Of a stretch of DNA of 64,000 nucleotides, positions 12,031 through 23,728 are shown in pieces. Every line of letters starts with the position of its first letter. The stretch's first letter is position 1. The notes beneath the pieces are model-generated. The model was given only the letters and a program-made list of their open reading frames with translations, ran no database searches and was not told where the DNA came from. Both the position numbers and the translations under genes were made by a program. Source of the DNA: Datisca glomerata (taxonomy: Eukaryota; Streptophyta; Magnoliopsida; Cucurbitales; Datiscaceae); assembly GCA_003255025.1 (NCBI GenBank), contig QANY01003844.1, forward strand, positions 558,001 through 622,000, in the 5' to 3' direction.

Positions 12031-13270
12031 TGTTACGATTTTTTATAGTGTAAGTGTACACTATTGTAGTTAAGTAATAATTTTTTATAAAAATAGAGCA
12101 TCGTACACATGATTGATTGATATTAATTATTGAAATTAACTAGACCTTAATTCTAATTGAGAATGATGAAAAATGAGAATTTTAATTAAACTAAAATTCT
12201 AATTAAACTAAAATGATAAAGATTTAATAAAGATAAAATTCAAATTTGAATAGATAAACGATATAGGGATTATGATTTCACCAAACCAAACATGCTCAAA
12301 ATTCTAAAATTCAGTCAATCAATGTTTACCAAATTATTGACATCGAATTTTTCTAATATAATTATCAAACTTTCTCAAGTATCGATAACAATGAATCAAA
12401 AATACTAATCCCACATCTCTATCAAGATTAAATAAATTAAAACTCATTACGCAAAAAAATTATAATTAATACACTAGATCTATAATTATCTCTAACTAAT
12501 GAAATTCTAATGGTGTTATAAATAAAGATCAAATTTAATCATCACTTCTCAGTCTTAAAATTAAATCCAAAATTATGCAATAGCTTGCCAGGCAATCACA
12601 AGCATTAAGAATGAATTATAACACTCAATACTGAATAAACATCGATTAAATTGAAAATCAAAATTTATGAACAATCATGGTTTGGCTATGTCGTAGCCCT
12701 AGACAAGAAATTTAGAACATACTAGAATAAGAAGATATCCTAATAATATTCATGAACATAGAGGAAAAGAGAAGAAAAAACTAGATTTGAGGATGAATTG
12801 AAGTTGAGATTCGTCTTCCAATTGGATTCGTCTTTGTTTCCTCTCCCAAAAGCTTTCTCCTCTGCCTCTCACGTCCAAAAAGTCCTAAAAAGATAACAAA
12901 ATATTCTATTTATACACTAGGGTTTGATAAGGATAAAATATGAGAAAAAATGTGAAAAACGTTATCGCACCAGCGTCGCGGTAGTGGTTTACTACCTAGC
13001 CAGTCAGCGCCCAGCATTGGGGCGCTGGCACTACTTGCACCCAGCGTCCTGACGTCTCATCGCAACGCTTGTCCTTCTGCCCAGATCCATCATTTTCTTG
13101 ATTTATTCACGTTTGTTTCCTTCCAAGCCCTTTAAAATCAACCCAAATGCACAAGAATATTTTACCTAATAAATAAAAATCAAACAAAAAAAATCAAACA
13201 ATAACTCTAAAAGAACCAACAAAATTAAAATTAAGATATATTAAAATATGAGTGTGAAACATACTCATCA
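12031..13270 (-). mobile_element. Solo LTR of a Ty3/gypsy element, inserted in copia
   Basis: A 1,240-bp segment that interrupts the copia protease/GAG-pre-integrase coding sequence. In reverse complement it starts TGATGAGTATG and ends ATCGTAACA. It is colinear with the 1,237-bp gypsy LTR at 50296-51532, including the GC-rich hairpin-forming part (here about 12965-13070). Flanking 5-mers are AAATG (12026-12030) and AAAGG (13271-13275), a target duplication with one change. Removing the segment and one 5-mer restores the copia reading. No internal gypsy sequence remains, so it is a solo LTR left by LTR-LTR recombination. Confidence 0.9.
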
Positions 13271-16200
13271 AAAGGTACTATTAGGAGGCAATAAAGAATG
13301 CAAGATAGATGGATGCAACTCTGTTAGAATCACAACACGTGATGGTTCTGAGAAAATCCTATCAGAAGTAAGATATATACCTAATTTTAAGAGGAACCTT
13401 ATATCTTTTGGAGTATTGGATGAAAATGGTTACTCTAGCAAGAGAGAAAAAGGACTTTTGAAAATTTTAAAGGGTTCTATGGTAGTAATGAAAGGGGTTA
13501 AAGAGAATGGTCTATATGTATCTCAAGGGAGTACACTAATTGGGGCAGCCAACTCAGTCACTGCATCAGAAGATGATAAACCAATTCTTTGACATAAGAG
13601 ATTGGGGCATGTAAATGAAATAGGGTTGTTAGAGCTAGAGAAACAGGGACTGTTTAATGGAAATAAAATGGAAAAAGTTAAGGTTCTGTGAGCACTGTGT
13701 CGTTGGAAAGGCTACAAGAGTCAAGTTTAGCACATCAGCCCACAGAACACAAGAAATACTGAGTTATATACATTCAGACATTTGGGGTCCATCCAGTACA
13801 GAGTCACTTAGTGAATGTAAGTATTTTATCTCTATTATAGATGATTGTTCAAGGAAAGTTTGGATTTACATCCTTAAGACTAGGATGAGGCCCTCACAAA
13901 GTTTAAAGAATGGAAAAGGATGGTTGAACTAGAAGTAAGCAGAAAAGTTAAAAAACTAAGGAGTGATAATGGCTTGGAGTTTCTGAGTGAAGAATTCAAC
14001 ACTTTTTGTAGGAATGAAGGCATTGTAAGACACAAGATAGTACCTTATACCCCACAGCAGAATGGTTTATCATAGAGTATTGAATAGAACAATACTTGAA
14101 AGAGTTAGATGTATGTTATCCAGTGCTAACCTGCCAAAAAGGTTCTGGACAAAAGCTGTCAACACAACAACTTACCTAATTAACATATGTCCCTCTACAG
14201 CCTTGGACTACAAGACACCTGAGGATATTTGGACTAAATCACCTCCAATCATGTCACATTTGAGGGTGTTTGGATGTGTTGCTTATGCACACATCAAAGA
14301 GGGAAAATTAGACCCTAGAGCTAGAAGATGCATGTTTTTGGGTTGTCTAGAAGGTGTAAAGGTGTATAGATTGTGGTTTACAGATCAAAATAAATCCAAA
14401 AGCTTCATAAGTAGGGATGTCACATTTAGAGAATGTGAGATGTTTATGGACAACATCAGACCATCAAGTAAATCATAAAATAAGAAAGAGGATGATATAG
14501 GTCTTGAGGTGGAGTTGGAGAGCTCTGGTAGACAGTCAACCAGTATAGATCATTCTGCCACTGAGCCAGAACCCAAAAATGACTACCAAGAAGACCTAGC
14601 AGAGTATTAACTAGAAAGAGACAGAAATATGAGGCAACACAAGGCACCTGTTTGGTATAGATATGGAGATCTTATTGCCTTTGCTTTGACAGTAGCACCA
14701 ACACTAGATGAATCTGAACCTATAATTATCTAGAGGCTATGTAAAGAAAATTTAAAGATGAATGGATGGCTGCTATGAAATAAGAATAAGCTCATTATAT
14801 AAGAATCACACTTGGGTTATTGTAGACAAACCAGAAGGACAGGAAAATTATAGGTAGCAAATGGATTTTCAAATTGAAACAGGGAATTTCAGGAGCTGAA
14901 AAACCTAAATTTAAAGCTGGAATGGTGGCCAAGGGTTTTAGCCAAAGGGAGGGAATATATTACTCTGAAATATACTCTCCAGTGGTCAAACACACATAAT
15001 TTAGATTACTTCTAGCCCTAGTTACTCAATTTGGACTAAAACTAGAACAAATGGACCTCAAAACAACTTTTCTACATGGAAACCTAGATGAGAGAATCTT
15101 CATGTCTCAACCTGATGGTTTTATTAAAAAAGGAGATGAAAATAAAGTATGTCTACTCAAGAAATATCTCTATGGGTTAAAACAAAGTCCTAGATAGTGG
15201 TACCTCAGATTTGATGAGTTTATGATGAGGAATGGGCTCATAAGAAGCATGTATGATAGCTGTGTCTATTGTAAGAACACACAAATTAGATCCAGATTGT
15301 ATCTCCTATTATATGTAGATGACATGCTCATTGCATCAGTTGATATGGCTGATATTAGAAGGTTAAAGTCACAACTCTTTAGGAGAAGCAAGAAGAATTT
15401 TGGGAATGGACATATTTAGAGACAAGAGGAAAAATAGATTGTTTATTCATCAAGAAGAATACATACATGTTAAAACTTTATTCATCAAGAAGAATACATA
15501 CATGTTAAGACGTTATTCATCAAGAAGAATACATACATGTTAGGACTTTATTCATCAAGAAGAATACATACATGTTAAGACTTTATTCATCAAGAAGAAT
15601 ACATACATGTTAAGACTCATTTTGCCCCACATTTCAAGCTTTCATCAAAGGAAGAGCAAGACTATATGGACAAAATTCCATATGTTAGTGCAGTTAGAAG
15701 TCAGATCTTCACTATGGTGAGTACAAGGTAGGACTTGGCTTATACAACAAGCCTTATGAGTAGATTCATGGAAAAAACTAGGGAGGGAGCATTGGGAAGT
15801 AGTACAGTGCACTACGAGATACTTTAGAGGAACTTCTAGGTATTGTTTGATGTTTAAAAGGGATAGATCAGATCAAGATACCATCCTAGGTTATGTTGAT
15901 TCAGATTTTATAGGAGACTTAGATAGAATAAGGTCTCTAACTGGGTATGTGTTTATAGTCTTTGGGTGTACAATAAGTTGGAAAGCATCTCTCCAACCAG
16001 TGGTGGCTTTATCTACTACAGAAGCTAAATATACTACAACTACTGAAGCAGTAAAGGTAACCTTATGGTTAAGAGGAATTGTAGAAGAATTAGGCATCAA
16101 ACATAACAACATTATAATGTTTTGTGACAACCAAAGTGCAATCCATTTAACTAGGAATCATATGCACCATGCTAGACCAAAACACATAGACATCAAGTTT

Positions 16201-16395
16201 CATTTCATAAGGGAGGTGATCTCAATAGGAAAGGTGGAAGTGGAAAAAATCCACACAGAAGACAATCATGTTCATATGATCACAAAACTAGTCACATTTG
16301 TCAAGTTTGATCATTGCCTAAACTTGATAAATGTGAGGACACTTCTAATGTCTGAAGGACACCTGGACAAATCTAGAAGTTTTGGGAGGACCTAA
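13271..16395 (+). pseudogene. Inner copia pol: pre-integrase, integrase, RT, RNase H
   Basis: Pieces in order: GAG-pre-integrase (13271-13592, with NLISFGVL and KRLGHV); integrase zinc motif completed by CEHCVVGK; integrase core (HSDIWGP, the Asp at FISIIDDCSRK, and RSDNGLEF about 13960, then PYTPQQNG); and an integrase end with FGCVAY and FLGC. RT follows in several frames, with the catalytic YVDDML at about 15310-15330. RNase H at 15847-16395 keeps its acidic residues (YVDSDF, STTEAKY, FCDNQSA). Stops and shifts break it at 13590, 13932, about 14074, 14478 and throughout 14600-15220. A five-copy 35-bp minisatellite interrupts it at 15446-15620. The RNase H piece is a long uninterrupted frame of 182 codons. 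Confidence 0.88.
15446..15620 (+). repeat. 35-bp minisatellite, five copies, inside copia pol
   Basis: Units start at 15446, 15481, 15516, 15551 and 15586 with exact 35-bp spacing and almost no divergence. The unit begins TTCATCAAGAAGAATACATA and continues CATGTTAAGACTTTA. One unit corresponds to the normal copia motif (I.HQEEYIH) after RT. Since 35 is not a multiple of three, each added copy shifts the frame. Confidence 0.95.
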
Positions 16396-16421
16396 CTAAA
16401 GTTTAATCAAGGTGTAGATTT

Positions 16422-16990
16422 TGTTATAAATGAATGGAACTTAAGTTAGTTATTAGCTTAAGGGTTCTTTGACAGTTACTAAATCAGTATCAACTATAAA
16501 AGACCTATAGTAACTAACACTTCAACATGCATTCATGAAATACAAAATTATACACACACACACACTGGTAACCACTTGAAAATAGGATCCAACATGGTAT
16601 TGTGATTTTGTTCTCGATTTCAAGCAAGCAAGTAAAAGCAAAAGAAAGAGGAGAATATCTAGGACTATAAAATAGGAATCTAATAGAAAGCTTAGAAGAA
16701 GACACTTGGGTCTTAGATGGGTTTCTTCGAAGTAGTGTGTGAGAGAGAAAGTCTGCTATCTATAATCTTTTTGAATTGCTTTGAATAACTTTGTAACTTG
16801 CTGTAAGTACTTGTACTCCGAAAAACTAGTAGATTGCCTATCTCTAGGACTGGATGTAGGTTTACCACTTTACATGAACCGAACAATATAAGTTTTATGG
16901 TGTCTTCCCCTCTTCCCTTCCTCTTCTTTATCTTCTCCTTTGCATGCGACTGTCCTGTACAGTAAACCCTCAAATAGTCTCTATTTCACA
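16422..16990 (+). repeat. Inner copia 3' LTR
   Basis: Starts TGTTATAAATG directly after the purine tract and ends TATTTCACA, 569 bp. It differs from the 5' LTR by, among others, a CA microsatellite (16551-16566) in place of an ATATAT stretch. Confidence 0.85.
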
Positions 16991-17056
16991 ACATTATTGC
17001 ATGTAAAAAAATAGGACATTTAATTTGTAACAAATGGTACCAGAGATGAGGTTTTG

Positions 17057-17137
17057 ACACACACACACACGCGCGCGCGCGCGTACACACACACACACAC
17101 TAGCGCGCGCGCACACACACACACACACATATATATT
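17057..17137. repeat. Alternating CA/CG/CA/CG/CA/TA microsatellite
   Basis: About 80 bp of almost pure alternating purine-pyrimidine: CA units, then CG, then CA, TAG, CG, CA and TA units. It lies just after the primer-binding site of the outer copia. Such tracts can adopt left-handed DNA. Confidence 0.9.
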
Positions 17138-17159
17138 TATCAGTTTTATGCTTATTATC

Positions 17160-17729
17160 CATGTGAATAGTGAATAGTGTCGGCAGCATAAAGTTAAAAG
17201 TCAATGATGTCATGGATCAGATTCACGCTAAGGAAGTTTGCAGAATATATTCGGGTGAGGTTTTAACATAAAGTTGTACCTAAATTTTAAAACCAGAGAT
17301 AGGGGCAATGATAGGAATTTTTACGCGACAACAGTAGGTCAAAGTCAAGGAACGAAAGGAACAAATCCAGATTTGGAAGTAATGTATAGTGTTGGAATTG
17401 TGGGAAGCCTGTCCACAAAAAGAAGAATGATAAAGAACGGAAAAAGGACACAGTAAATGTAGTTACTGAAGATGTACATGATTCTTTAGTTTTGTATGTT
17501 GATAATCCTATGGACTCTTGATTTTAGATTAAGAAGCTTCCTTTTTATACCTCTGGACAACATGGAATTCTGGAGAATTATGTTGATGCGAGTTACGGAA
17601 AGGTGTACCTGGCTGATGGAGAACCTTTAGATATTGTTGGTATGGGTGCGTTTATTTTAAGGCGTCAAGCGAGTTTGTATTAAAAATGTAGAAAGTGAGA
17701 CATGCACCATAGTTGTTCTAATTTAGATG
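17160..17729 (+). pseudogene. Outer copia gag and protease remnant
   Basis: A gag stretch at about 17195-17290 is followed near 17385 by a zinc-knuckle-like CWNCGKPVHKKKND, in which the last Cys is replaced. After a stop the protease/GAG-pre-integrase start is clear (about 17570-17645): ENYVDASYGKVYLADGEPLDIVGMG, a typical copia region. Near 17690 KVRHAP begins the next motif and the reading is cut by the insertion at 17730. It resumes at 19496 as CNLISM. Confidence 0.75.
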
Positions 17730-19487
17730 GTTCCCTGAGAACATGAGAGTTCTATGTTTAAATAGATAATTGGTTTTTGAATTATAATAAATTGATATGC
17801 TTATATTACATGTTTACATTCTTGTTAAATGTCTACAAGCACTTAGTACTTGCTTTGTATGCTATTGAGTTTATCTCATATGCGCAAGGTACAAAATAAG
17901 AGTTCTTTATGACTTGAAAAAGTATTGTTTTCACATTTTTATGAACTCAATCAACTATAATGACTTACCTTTACCACTACGTAGAGTACCTAGTTAAAGT
18001 ACTAGGAGACATGAAATGTATTGAAATGACTAATGAGTTTGATTTTTTGTAAAATATTATCTGAATAAAATCATGACTCATTACAATTATGTTATGAGTA
18101 CTTTTAATCTTGAATAATGAATTCATATTTAATGTCTTAGTCATTTTGATCTACTACGAATGATACTCTTGATTCAATATATTTTCATTGATTAGATGAC
18201 TAGGTTATTTGATAATGATGATGCATAGATTCTCAATTGGAGAGTTCATAGACACTTTTAAGTAAATGAGATAGTATCTCTTAGGTAACTCATTTATATG
18301 ATCATAGTAAACTAAGTTTTGGTATTTCTAATGAAATATTAGAAATTTAATAATATACATGAGGCATCAAGTATGAAAATTACCATAATTGACCAAAATA
18401 AAAAATTTTGAAACTGAAGGATATGGGATGTGTATAAACATTAGGTCGATAACACTTCAACTAATTATACATGGTTTTATATGTAGAGTGGCATTGCACA
18501 GTTCATGAAATGAGAATGACAACTACATCGAGTGATAAAAAATACACTTGAAGTTTGATTATGATTTTATCGTGGAGTTAATTGAAACTAATAATTAATA
18601 AATTTGGTTATGGGTTTAATATATAGATATTATTAATTAACAACTATGAGTATTTTCAAAAATAATTATCCCCTAGTTAGCATACAGATTTTGGATTATG
18701 ATGTGACTGGTTATTTTTGGCACAACATGGATACCGGATAGTCAACCAATAGACTTATTTGATAAGCTAAAACTTATTTGGATAGACTAAGTGATTAATT
18801 AAAATTAAGGTTTCTTAAGGAAACCGTAGCTATGTGATCTTTAAATTGAGGAGGAGTTATAACCTTAAGAGAGACTTAACAATCCCAAGTTAAGTAGGAA
18901 TCTTATTTTATAAAAATCCTAACTTCTTCTCGTATCTAACCCTAACTAAAATTGAAGAGAGAGAGAGATAGAGAGAGAGAGAGGTTTTGGTTTTCATGAT
19001 CGAGTGCCCACACACTCGATCATTTGGTTGACAATAAGGAATAACGAGAAAGAAAAAAGGTTACCATATTCATGAAGATCCTTTCATTTTGGGTTAATAC
19101 AGGAAGATCAAGGATTAAGTTTCTACAAGTTGATCAAGGATCATATTACACACGGATCAAGGATTGGGATTTCACATAGATTGGGGATCGGTTCAGACAT
19201 GGATCAAGCTTCGAGATTTTCACGATGAACACAAGGGGGGATTTTGATGTTGATAAAAAAAATTTTGAAGTTCACACATCAAGGTAATTTGGATTCATTT
19301 CTAAGATTGGGGATCGGTTTGTACATGGATCAAGCTTTAAGATTTTCACGATGAACACAAGGGGGGATTTTGATGCTGATAAAAACTTTAAAGTTCACAC
19401 ATCAAGGTAATTTGGATTCATTTCTAAGACCATGGTGTGGTTGTTTCATGAGTTTTTCAAGATAGGGACTACTTCTGAGTCAATACT
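17730..19487. mobile_element. Unclassified 1.76-kb insertion flanked by TTTAGATG repeats
   Basis: The copia reading stops at KVRHAP (about 17708) and resumes at CNLISM (19496). The intervening segment is bounded by TTTAGATG at 17722-17729 and at 19488-19495, an 8-bp direct repeat. An 8-bp duplication is typical of hAT transposons, but no inverted terminal repeats are visible. The segment has LTR-like features instead (TTTATAAAAATCC near 18914, a GA run at about 18956-18982, no coding capacity). It could be a solo LTR, a non-autonomous hAT element or something else. It contains a 126-bp tandem duplication near its right end. Confidence 0.6.
19179..19428. repeat. Tandem duplication, about 126 bp, two copies
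   Basis: Copy one 19179-19304 and copy two 19305-19428. Both start GATTGGGGATCGGTT and end TTTCTAAG, differing mainly by a poly-A length change and a few substitutions. High similarity means a recent duplication. Confidence 0.92.
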
Positions 19488-20880
19488 TTTAGATGTGCAA
19501 TCTAATCTCAATGAGGCAGATTAATGATGAAGGGCAGGTAACTTTTGCTAATAGTGCATGGAAATTCACTAACGGAACCATGGTTGTAGCTCGAGTAAAT
19601 AGCACTGGAATACTTTATATGACTTATAGTTGCAAGGATACAGTTGTGGTTATTGATGCTAGTGGTAATTCAAGTCTATGGCATTATAGACTTGGGAATA
19701 TGAGCGAGAAGGGGTGAAAATGCTTTTATTAAAGGAAAAGCTACCCGAGTTGAGGTCTGTTGAGCACAACTTGTGTAGAAGCTGTATTTTTGGAAAAGAT
19801 ATTAGGGCAAGAGCTAATTGGTGTTTTCCCTCCATTAAAGCAGCTCAGACATCAACTGTTGAGAATGTGATAAGTATATTGACACCTTACCACATGAAGC
19901 TCGGTAACTCGACCATAAGCATTGAATGCTTGGCACTTGTCCCTTATGTGCTCGACACCATGCCACCACCAACATTTCAAACGTCTATAAATGCGAAGAA
20001 ATATAGTATTTGAAAGTTAACATGTTTTCCTCTTGAAAAAACTTAATACACATTTTATCTCAGCCAAAATTTAACTTGACCATTGGAGGCGCTTTCATAA
20101 AGCCCCACAACCTAAGGAGGATTTATCTCTGAGTTAACTTGCAGGACTCACCTCAGATTCAATAAATTATAATCGTTAAGGACTTCATACTTCAACAACT
20201 ATATTATAACAATATATTATTAAATTTAGATGGCATGGTGATTGCAAGAGGCTTGCATATAGGAGATTGATAAACAAAAGATGAAGTTTTCAAATGATTT
20301 ACAATGAAGCATTTGGGGGCAACAAAGAAAATCCTCAAGATGAGGATCACCAAGGATATAATGAATGGTCAATATGGGTGAAGCAAAGCCCGCGAGAACC
20401 CTTTTTGCCAGTCACTTCATACCATCCAAAGAGTAGTCACCTTTGATAGAGTAGGAGTGAGCCTATAGTGCTAATGTTTCTTATGTTTCTACTATTGGCA
20501 ATCTTAATGTATGTCATGATATCTACAAGATCAGATGTAGCACATGCAATGAAAGTAGTGAGAATATATATGAGTAATCTGAGAAAGCAACCATGGGAAG
20601 TAGTGAAGTATGTGAATTCTTAGGTATTTAAGAAGCACTATAGATTTAGACCTATGTTTCAAGAAGTAAGACTTGAATCTATAAGGTTACGCTGATGTAA
20701 CATGATAGGAGATATTGACAACTTTCATAGTACCACCGAGTTCGTTTATTCGTTGGGTGGTATAACAGTTAGCTGGTTTTCAAAGTTTCAAATGATAAAC
20801 TGTGATAAGTTAGAGTCGTATAATTGCTTTTTGCTAAGTGGAGTTTCTTCATTTGAGGTGTGAGTCGTTGGTTTGTATTA
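19488..20880 (+). pseudogene. Outer copia pol remnants after the insertion
   Basis: 19496-19730 continues the GAG-pre-integrase domain (CNLISMRQINDEG, WKFTNGTMVVAR, LWHYRLGNMSEKG). 19714-19800 adds KLPELRSVEHNLCRSCIFGK. After about 19800 the copia reading is lost: most of integrase and RT are deleted or unrecognisable, and 19850-20300 has only vague content. From about 20305 the C-terminal RT and RNase H start reappear in several frames (LGATKKILGMRI, RSDVAHAMKVVRIYMSNLRKQ, GGITVSWFSKFQ) and end at about 20860. It is heavily degraded and incapable of function. Confidence 0.7.
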
Positions 20881-21489
20881 CTAAATCAGAACTAAGAAGC
20901 ATGTGTAATGAAAAACGTGTGCTTTTACGATGCCTATTGGCGCATATATTATCTTTAAAGTCATAAGCTTTATGTCCAAATAGTAGATAGACATTAGGCT
21001 ATTCTATTGGGACTGATATGATGCAATTGGAGTTAATTATATTGAAATGCTAGGTATAGTATGGAAATGGTTTCATTTAACATTTTGTTTTTGTGATAAA
21101 AGTTTGCTACTGTTGTGAGTTTTGTGTCGAGCTAATTGTGATGCATATTGTATTCTTATGCAATGTGGAAATTAAGGGTGGCGGTAATTTTGAATTCATG
21201 TTGGTTGGTAACTTGTTGGGGCTTCTCTTATCTGTTTGAACTGAATGAAAAAAAAGAGAATATCACATAATATATATCACTTGTACGCTCTCTTTCTTTC
21301 TTTTTTTTAATAATTTCTTACTTAACAGTTTCACTTCATTTCTATCTTTCTTTTTGCTGTGTGTAGTTAACCATATGTTTCCATCTCAATAAAACCTCTA
21401 GGCGGTGCCTTCAGTGCAACATACCAATTCGATGAATCAAGTTCTCTGGAAAAATACATGTTCGGCCTGTGTTGCTAATATAAATGTCT
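20881..21489. other. Spacer between copia remnant and CACTA B
   Basis: No coding sequence recognised. It should hold the missing 3' LTR start of the outer copia and the left end of the following CACTA material, but neither could be identified. Confidence 0.4.
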
Positions 21490-21492
21490 CTC

Positions 21493-23490
21493 TTACAAAT
21501 TGATTTTGTCCTTGATGTAGGTTAACAAGGATGAAAGAATCCTCAACCCTAACCCCATTAGTAACATTGGCCCAACACACTTAAATATTGGAAGTTCAAA
21601 TACAAAGTAGTCCAACAAAATGATCTCTGTTATCACCCCATAATATGTAATTGTATATGTCACTTGTGAAGTATCTCTTGCACTAGATCTACACATGGTT
21701 GTCACTTCAATTGAGACACCACTATTTTGTGTTGCCTTTTCAACTGCCTTCACATGAAATCGTTGGCCCATTCATGAAAAATCCATTATGGGATAGGGCA
21801 TCCTTTCTAGGATGATGAGTTAGCCATATTAGCATGTCTGACTCATTACTCATAGAAGATTCTAGACCAATCTATTAATGACATTGACAAAAACAAATAT
21901 GTTAGGAAATATCCCGACACCAAATATGACTAATAAATTAGAAATTAACCAACCTTCTCCCTGAACCATGATGTAAATTCTTACATAGTAGATTGGTATT
22001 TCTCTCAAGAACTTTACTAGATTGCCTCAACTCATTCAAATGTATCCTAGTATGAATATGAAAGATAATTTTAATCTCAAACATAATAGTTGAAGGTTTT
22101 AATGCTCATTAATTTAACTTACTCTAAATATGGTTCCACCATGGCCATATTCAATAGCACATAATGATGTGCACTTTCTAACATTGCTTCAGTTAATGTG
22201 ATTGATTTTCTTGTAGAAATTGGATGTCCTTCAAGAATAATGTCACTAGGAAAACCTTGATTATGACGTTCTTGTTGACCAATGCCACTTGTTTGGTCTA
22301 CAAATTGACTACAAAATGTCATGCATTCTTCTGCTAGATAACATTCAGCGATGCATCCTTCATGTTGTGCATGATTCCACATATATCCATTTAGTATCTT
22401 CATGTATCTAGAACGTATGTGAACAAGACTTAGTTCCTTAAAGTGATTGTTGAAGAATTTTCATGTATCCTTTTAGTATTTTCATGTATCTATTAAAAAT
22501 TTGAAGAATTTTAAAATCACCTTTCAAATGGATAAATCTAGCGAATCGGACAAGACGACATAGTCAACTTTCTCATCTAAAATGCACTCTTAAGTGGACC
22601 ATAATATCGAGGAATGACGGTGGAAAAAATCTCTCAAACATGCATAACGTGTCAACTACTTTTTTTCTCTATCAACAACATGTTAGCATAACCTATTACA
22701 AAAGGCACACAATCTAGTTATTGTCAAGCTCAAAGCTTTTAGTAGTAGGCCTCTCAAAGTAATATGTAAGAGTTGTTGAATGAGAACATGGGAATCATGA
22801 GATTTGAGACCAGATATTTTGTGGTCTCCCATTGAAACACAATTCCTGATATTCGAGCAATACCCATCTGGCAGCTTTATATCATATAACCTCTTAAAAA
22901 CTTTTCCTTTTCTACTTTTGATAATAAATAAGAAGCTGGAAAAGACATGTTTGAACTCCTTTCTTGTTTGATGTAATTTAGGTCTAATTCTCATATGTTG
23001 TAAATCCAAACGAGTGTTGTGTCCATCCTTTGATTTTCCTTTTATATTTAGCAATGTCCCAACTATGCTTTCACAAATGTTTTTCTCCACATGCATCACA
23101 TCTATGTTATGACGCAATGCCAATACCTATTAAGAACATCAAGAAAACAATTATAACATGCTAACTTCTTAAGTATAAAAACATCAAGAAAACAATTACA
23201 CTTATAATTATCTCCTAATATGGTAGATAAAAAGATATTGAACGCTTTTTCCACATATTAGTAATAGCTTCCCCATCCAGCTTTCTTTTCCTCTTACCAA
23301 CTTTTCCAAAATCATTCATGAAGTCATCGAGCTCAGCGGTAATATTGACACCAGTGATGATTCTATCTACCTAAGATTTCTTGCTTCTAAATGGGTGAGA
23401 AGGTGCTAGAAAATGTCTATGACCCATGTGTATAGATTTCCTACCATTTTTTAACCTACATGAATATGTATCATTCCTGTATATTAGGCA
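21493..23490 (-). pseudogene. Decayed TNP2-like CACTA transposase, N-terminally truncated
   Basis: Read from high to low coordinates. About 23490-23215 contains the segment leading to a WKKRSI.F.LPY motif. A probable intron (about 23125-23215) follows. Then 22683-23123 reads LRHNIDVMHVEKN, the conserved TNP2 block, and ends in LPDGY. 22119-22403 holds the end of DUF4218 (GCIAECYLAEE..FCS). 21493-21771 is DUF4216 (NSGV, TYYGVITEIILLDY, FKC). The transposase-associated domain and first half of TNP2 are absent. At about 23500 it abuts an unrelated plus-strand gene. Stops and frameshifts throughout. Confidence 0.82.
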
Positions 23491-23728
23491 TTGATATACT
23501 TGATGAAGTTCCTTATGATAGAGAAGATTGTGAGGAGATTTTCATTTGAAATAAGTACTTTATGAATTCTTAATGAAAATGTATTATTATAAGTAGATGA
23601 TTAAGTGGCATGTTCATTATTATACTTTGATGATTAAGTTGTTTGTGCATTATTTTAATTTGATGATTTCAATCGTATTTCCTTGAAACAAAATATAGTT
23701 TCAATACTAATATTGATTTGTTTTATGA

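Larger units (their letters stand above)
10438..16990 (+). mobile_element. Inner Ty1/copia retrotransposon with both LTRs
   Basis: A structurally complete copia element about 6.5 kb long, counting an internal solo LTR. It has a 5' LTR at 10438-11013, a primer-binding site at about 11019-11031 (TTGGTATTAGAGC), gag from 11137, protease, integrase, reverse transcriptase and RNase H in the Ty1/copia order, a purine tract AAGGTGTAGATT just before 16422, and a 3' LTR at 16422-16990. The domain order (integrase before RT) separates it from gypsy. It sits inside the LTR of an older copia element. The flanking five bases (CTATT and ACATT) match only partly, so the target duplication has decayed. Many stops and frameshifts make it inactive. 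Confidence 0.88.
10161..20880 (+). mobile_element. Outer Ty1/copia retrotransposon, split by later insertions
   Basis: A copia element starts with an LTR at 10161 (TGTTAGAGTG). That LTR is cut at 10437 by a second copia element and resumes at 16991-17032. Immediately after it come AATGGTACCAGAG (a degenerate primer-binding site, usual form TGGTATCAGAGC) and gag. Its gag-pol remnants are at about 17160-17729 and 19488-20880. The internal region is cut by a 1.76-kb insertion. The 3' LTR is not clearly intact. A stretch at 26862-27050 resembles the inner half of the 5' LTR, so the element may originally have reached about 27.05 kb, with CACTA material between. The 20880 end is where recognisable pol stops. 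Confidence 0.7.

Noticed and set aside
15446..15620. CRISPR-like array
   Set aside because: Units are directly adjacent with no spacers, lie inside a retrotransposon gene and in a eukaryotic context.
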